A stretch of DNA of 64,000 bases, taken from NCBI GenBank assembly GCA_016801845.1, contig CM028906.1:4016501-4080500 (forward strand), in the 5' to 3' direction. The position numbers and the translations under genes are program-made. Positions 62,301-64,000 of the stretch are shown piece after piece (position 1 is the first letter of the stretch; every line of letters starts with the position of its first letter). Below the pieces are notes generated by a model, which was not told the DNA's origin, ran no database searches, and saw only the letters and a list, made by a program, of their open reading frames with translations. Source of the DNA: Polydactylus sextarius (Eukaryota; Chordata; Actinopteri; Polynemidae).

Positions 62301-64000
62301 GTCTACCTTGAAGTCTCCTATCAGTTGGATGAGACAACCTCCATCAGGAGGCAACAACATATTGCATTACATATCTACTACAGTTGACATGCTAACCTGC
62401 CCATGTAATACCACAGAGAATAGTGGATCACTGTTGTCCAGTCTGCCCAACTTCAGAGCATGAGTAGTATCTGTGAGTAGGATATAAACCTGTGCTGCAG
62501 TTGTCTCCTTTCCTTTCTTCTATACCACTGTCACTGTCAACTTTTTGCTGGTCAGATTAAAAATTAGTAGCAGTGAGCCCTGTCCCAGAGCACACACACA
62601 ACATGATCTCATGCGAACCCCCAATACCAGGCACATAGAGAGGGTCATTAAAACCTTTATGGACTCTTTTTTTAACAGTCCACCAGGATGTTTCCTGGTA
62701 TGCCTGTGTGTGTGGCACAGTGTAAGTGGAGGGGGCAGTGATTTTCTTGTTTATTACAAAACGGTTGGCTACTCCAGTCAGCCAGTTCTTACAAATTGTT
62801 CCTATAAATCAGTTTTATATGATTTAATTCTTCTATGCACACCTCCCTCCTTCATTTACAAAGTTATTGGGATGTTTCCCACAGTTTTATCCTCCATTAA
62901 CAATAATAAAGTAATCAGCAACTAATAAAAAAGGATCCACATTTAATTTTACTGAACTAAAAATCAACTTGACAGTGTCAACCAACTCTTCAACTCATTT
63001 ATTGCCAAAAAAAAAATATTCCATTTATTTTCACTCCAGTACTAGTACTGGAGCAACCAGTGCATTAACATAACAGCCTCTTACAAACACTAATGGGGAA
63101 ATAGGTATGTGGCTAAGATTCAAGACAGCAAAGGTCAGCTGCATTATGGCAGTGAATTGCTCACACTACTTAAGCACACAAAGCTAATTAAACACTCACA
63201 CTAATTACACAGCCCTGAGCTGTCTCTTCTTTTCAAACTTCTGCTGAATTGAAACACACATGAATGACTGCAAAAATCTTCACAGGGCTTCGCAAGTGTG
63301 TCGAGATTGCCCACTTCATCTGTTCTTTTATGCATGCCTCTTAAAAGTTCAGCTCGCTAAATGCACTGAGAGAGTAAATGATTTTAATGAGGTGGAGAGG
63401 ATGTGATGAAGGAGTTTTTTTTTTTTTTTACACTACCATCAACCCTGAGTGGTGCAGGAAGCAAAACCCTGCATCAAGAGGCCAGGGTGGATACATTTAT
63501 TTATTTATTTTTTTATGTGGTTATTTTAAACCTGTGTGAATGCGAGAATAAGGAGCTCAAGAGCATGATATGATGGCGAGTGGCTAGGTGTCAGTCACAC
63601 AAACTCACCAGTGTTAAGTTTTAATATTCCCACAATGAGTGTGGAGCCCTCGATAGGGCCAGGGCTTGGCATGTAATTAGCCTTTGGCAGGAGGAAGCTA
63701 CTACTACAAACATCTCACACCCAGTGTTAAACTGTGTTTGTTCTTATATTTATGAAGAGCTAAAAGTCATTATACAAAATTAACTATACCATTAATATAT
63801 TGTTAACTGGTTAAGACAGATGACTCAGCTCATGTGCACTCAGGTCATTTACAGGAATTTCTTCCCATCACCATCAGAAGCTATAAGATTTTCCACCCAA
63901 GAATGTAGTTTGTAAAAACTTTGTCCATAAAGTAAGGCTGTGTTAAATTAGAATTTACTGTATGAATGTAAACTTAAAAGTTTCTGGGCTCTTACTTTAC
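59319..64000. other. Intergenic region, no gene seen
   Basis: No exon, RNA gene or intact mobile element could be supported. It holds poly(T) runs (near 59491, 59610, 63416), a short TTTA repeat near 63498-63511 and several frames of 60-126 codons that lack splice-site context, codon bias or recognisable motifs. The stretch around 63220-63400 is relatively complex and might be conserved non-coding DNA, but this cannot be judged from one sequence. Confidence 0.7.

Noticed and set aside
62545..62925. 126-residue + strand frame downstream of luzp2
   Set aside because: Composition looks random, no splice or start context, no known motif.

Overview
This is vertebrate nuclear DNA, almost certainly from a ray-finned (teleost) fish. 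It is AT-rich and mostly non-coding, with many CA/TG microsatellites. Its decayed transposons are types common in teleosts: Tc1-like elements, a hAT-like element, LINE 3' ends and short inverted-repeat elements. There are no bacterial-style operons and no long open reading frames. The gene structure consists of short exons with GT-AG borders.

One gene is recognisable: the 3' part of luzp2 (leucine zipper protein 2) on the + strand. Seven exons can be placed: 20004-20066, 30483-30545, 35119-35193, 35883-36053, 45894-45998, 49263-49337 and 58369-58476. All join in phase 0 and encode 219 residues plus a TGA stop. The first four exons closely resemble the middle of vertebrate LUZP2 and carry an exact five-leucine zipper across exons 2 and 3. 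The last three are assigned by position, splice sites and open phase-0 frame; they form a divergent, low-complexity C-terminal tail. The part encoding the signal peptide and first coiled coil (about 130 residues in the mammalian protein) was not found and should lie upstream of base 1.

Layout: 1-20003 is upstream intron with a hAT-like element (826-3328) split by a nested Tc1-like element (934-2569), a deleted Tc1-related copy at 8.0-8.5 kb and a LINE fragment just before the first exon. 20-36 kb holds exons 1-4 of the window. 36-58 kb holds exons 5-7 separated by repeat-rich introns. 58.5-59.3 kb holds the CA-rich 3' UTR and candidate poly(A) signals. 59.3-64 kb is intergenic with no gene seen.

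No CRISPR array, RNA gene, virus or previously unknown multi-gene system was found. The most testable oddities are a TG-repeat that replaces the polypyrimidine tract at the fourth exon's acceptor, several strong hairpin-forming inverted repeats in introns, and a pure (CTG)17 tract in the last intron.
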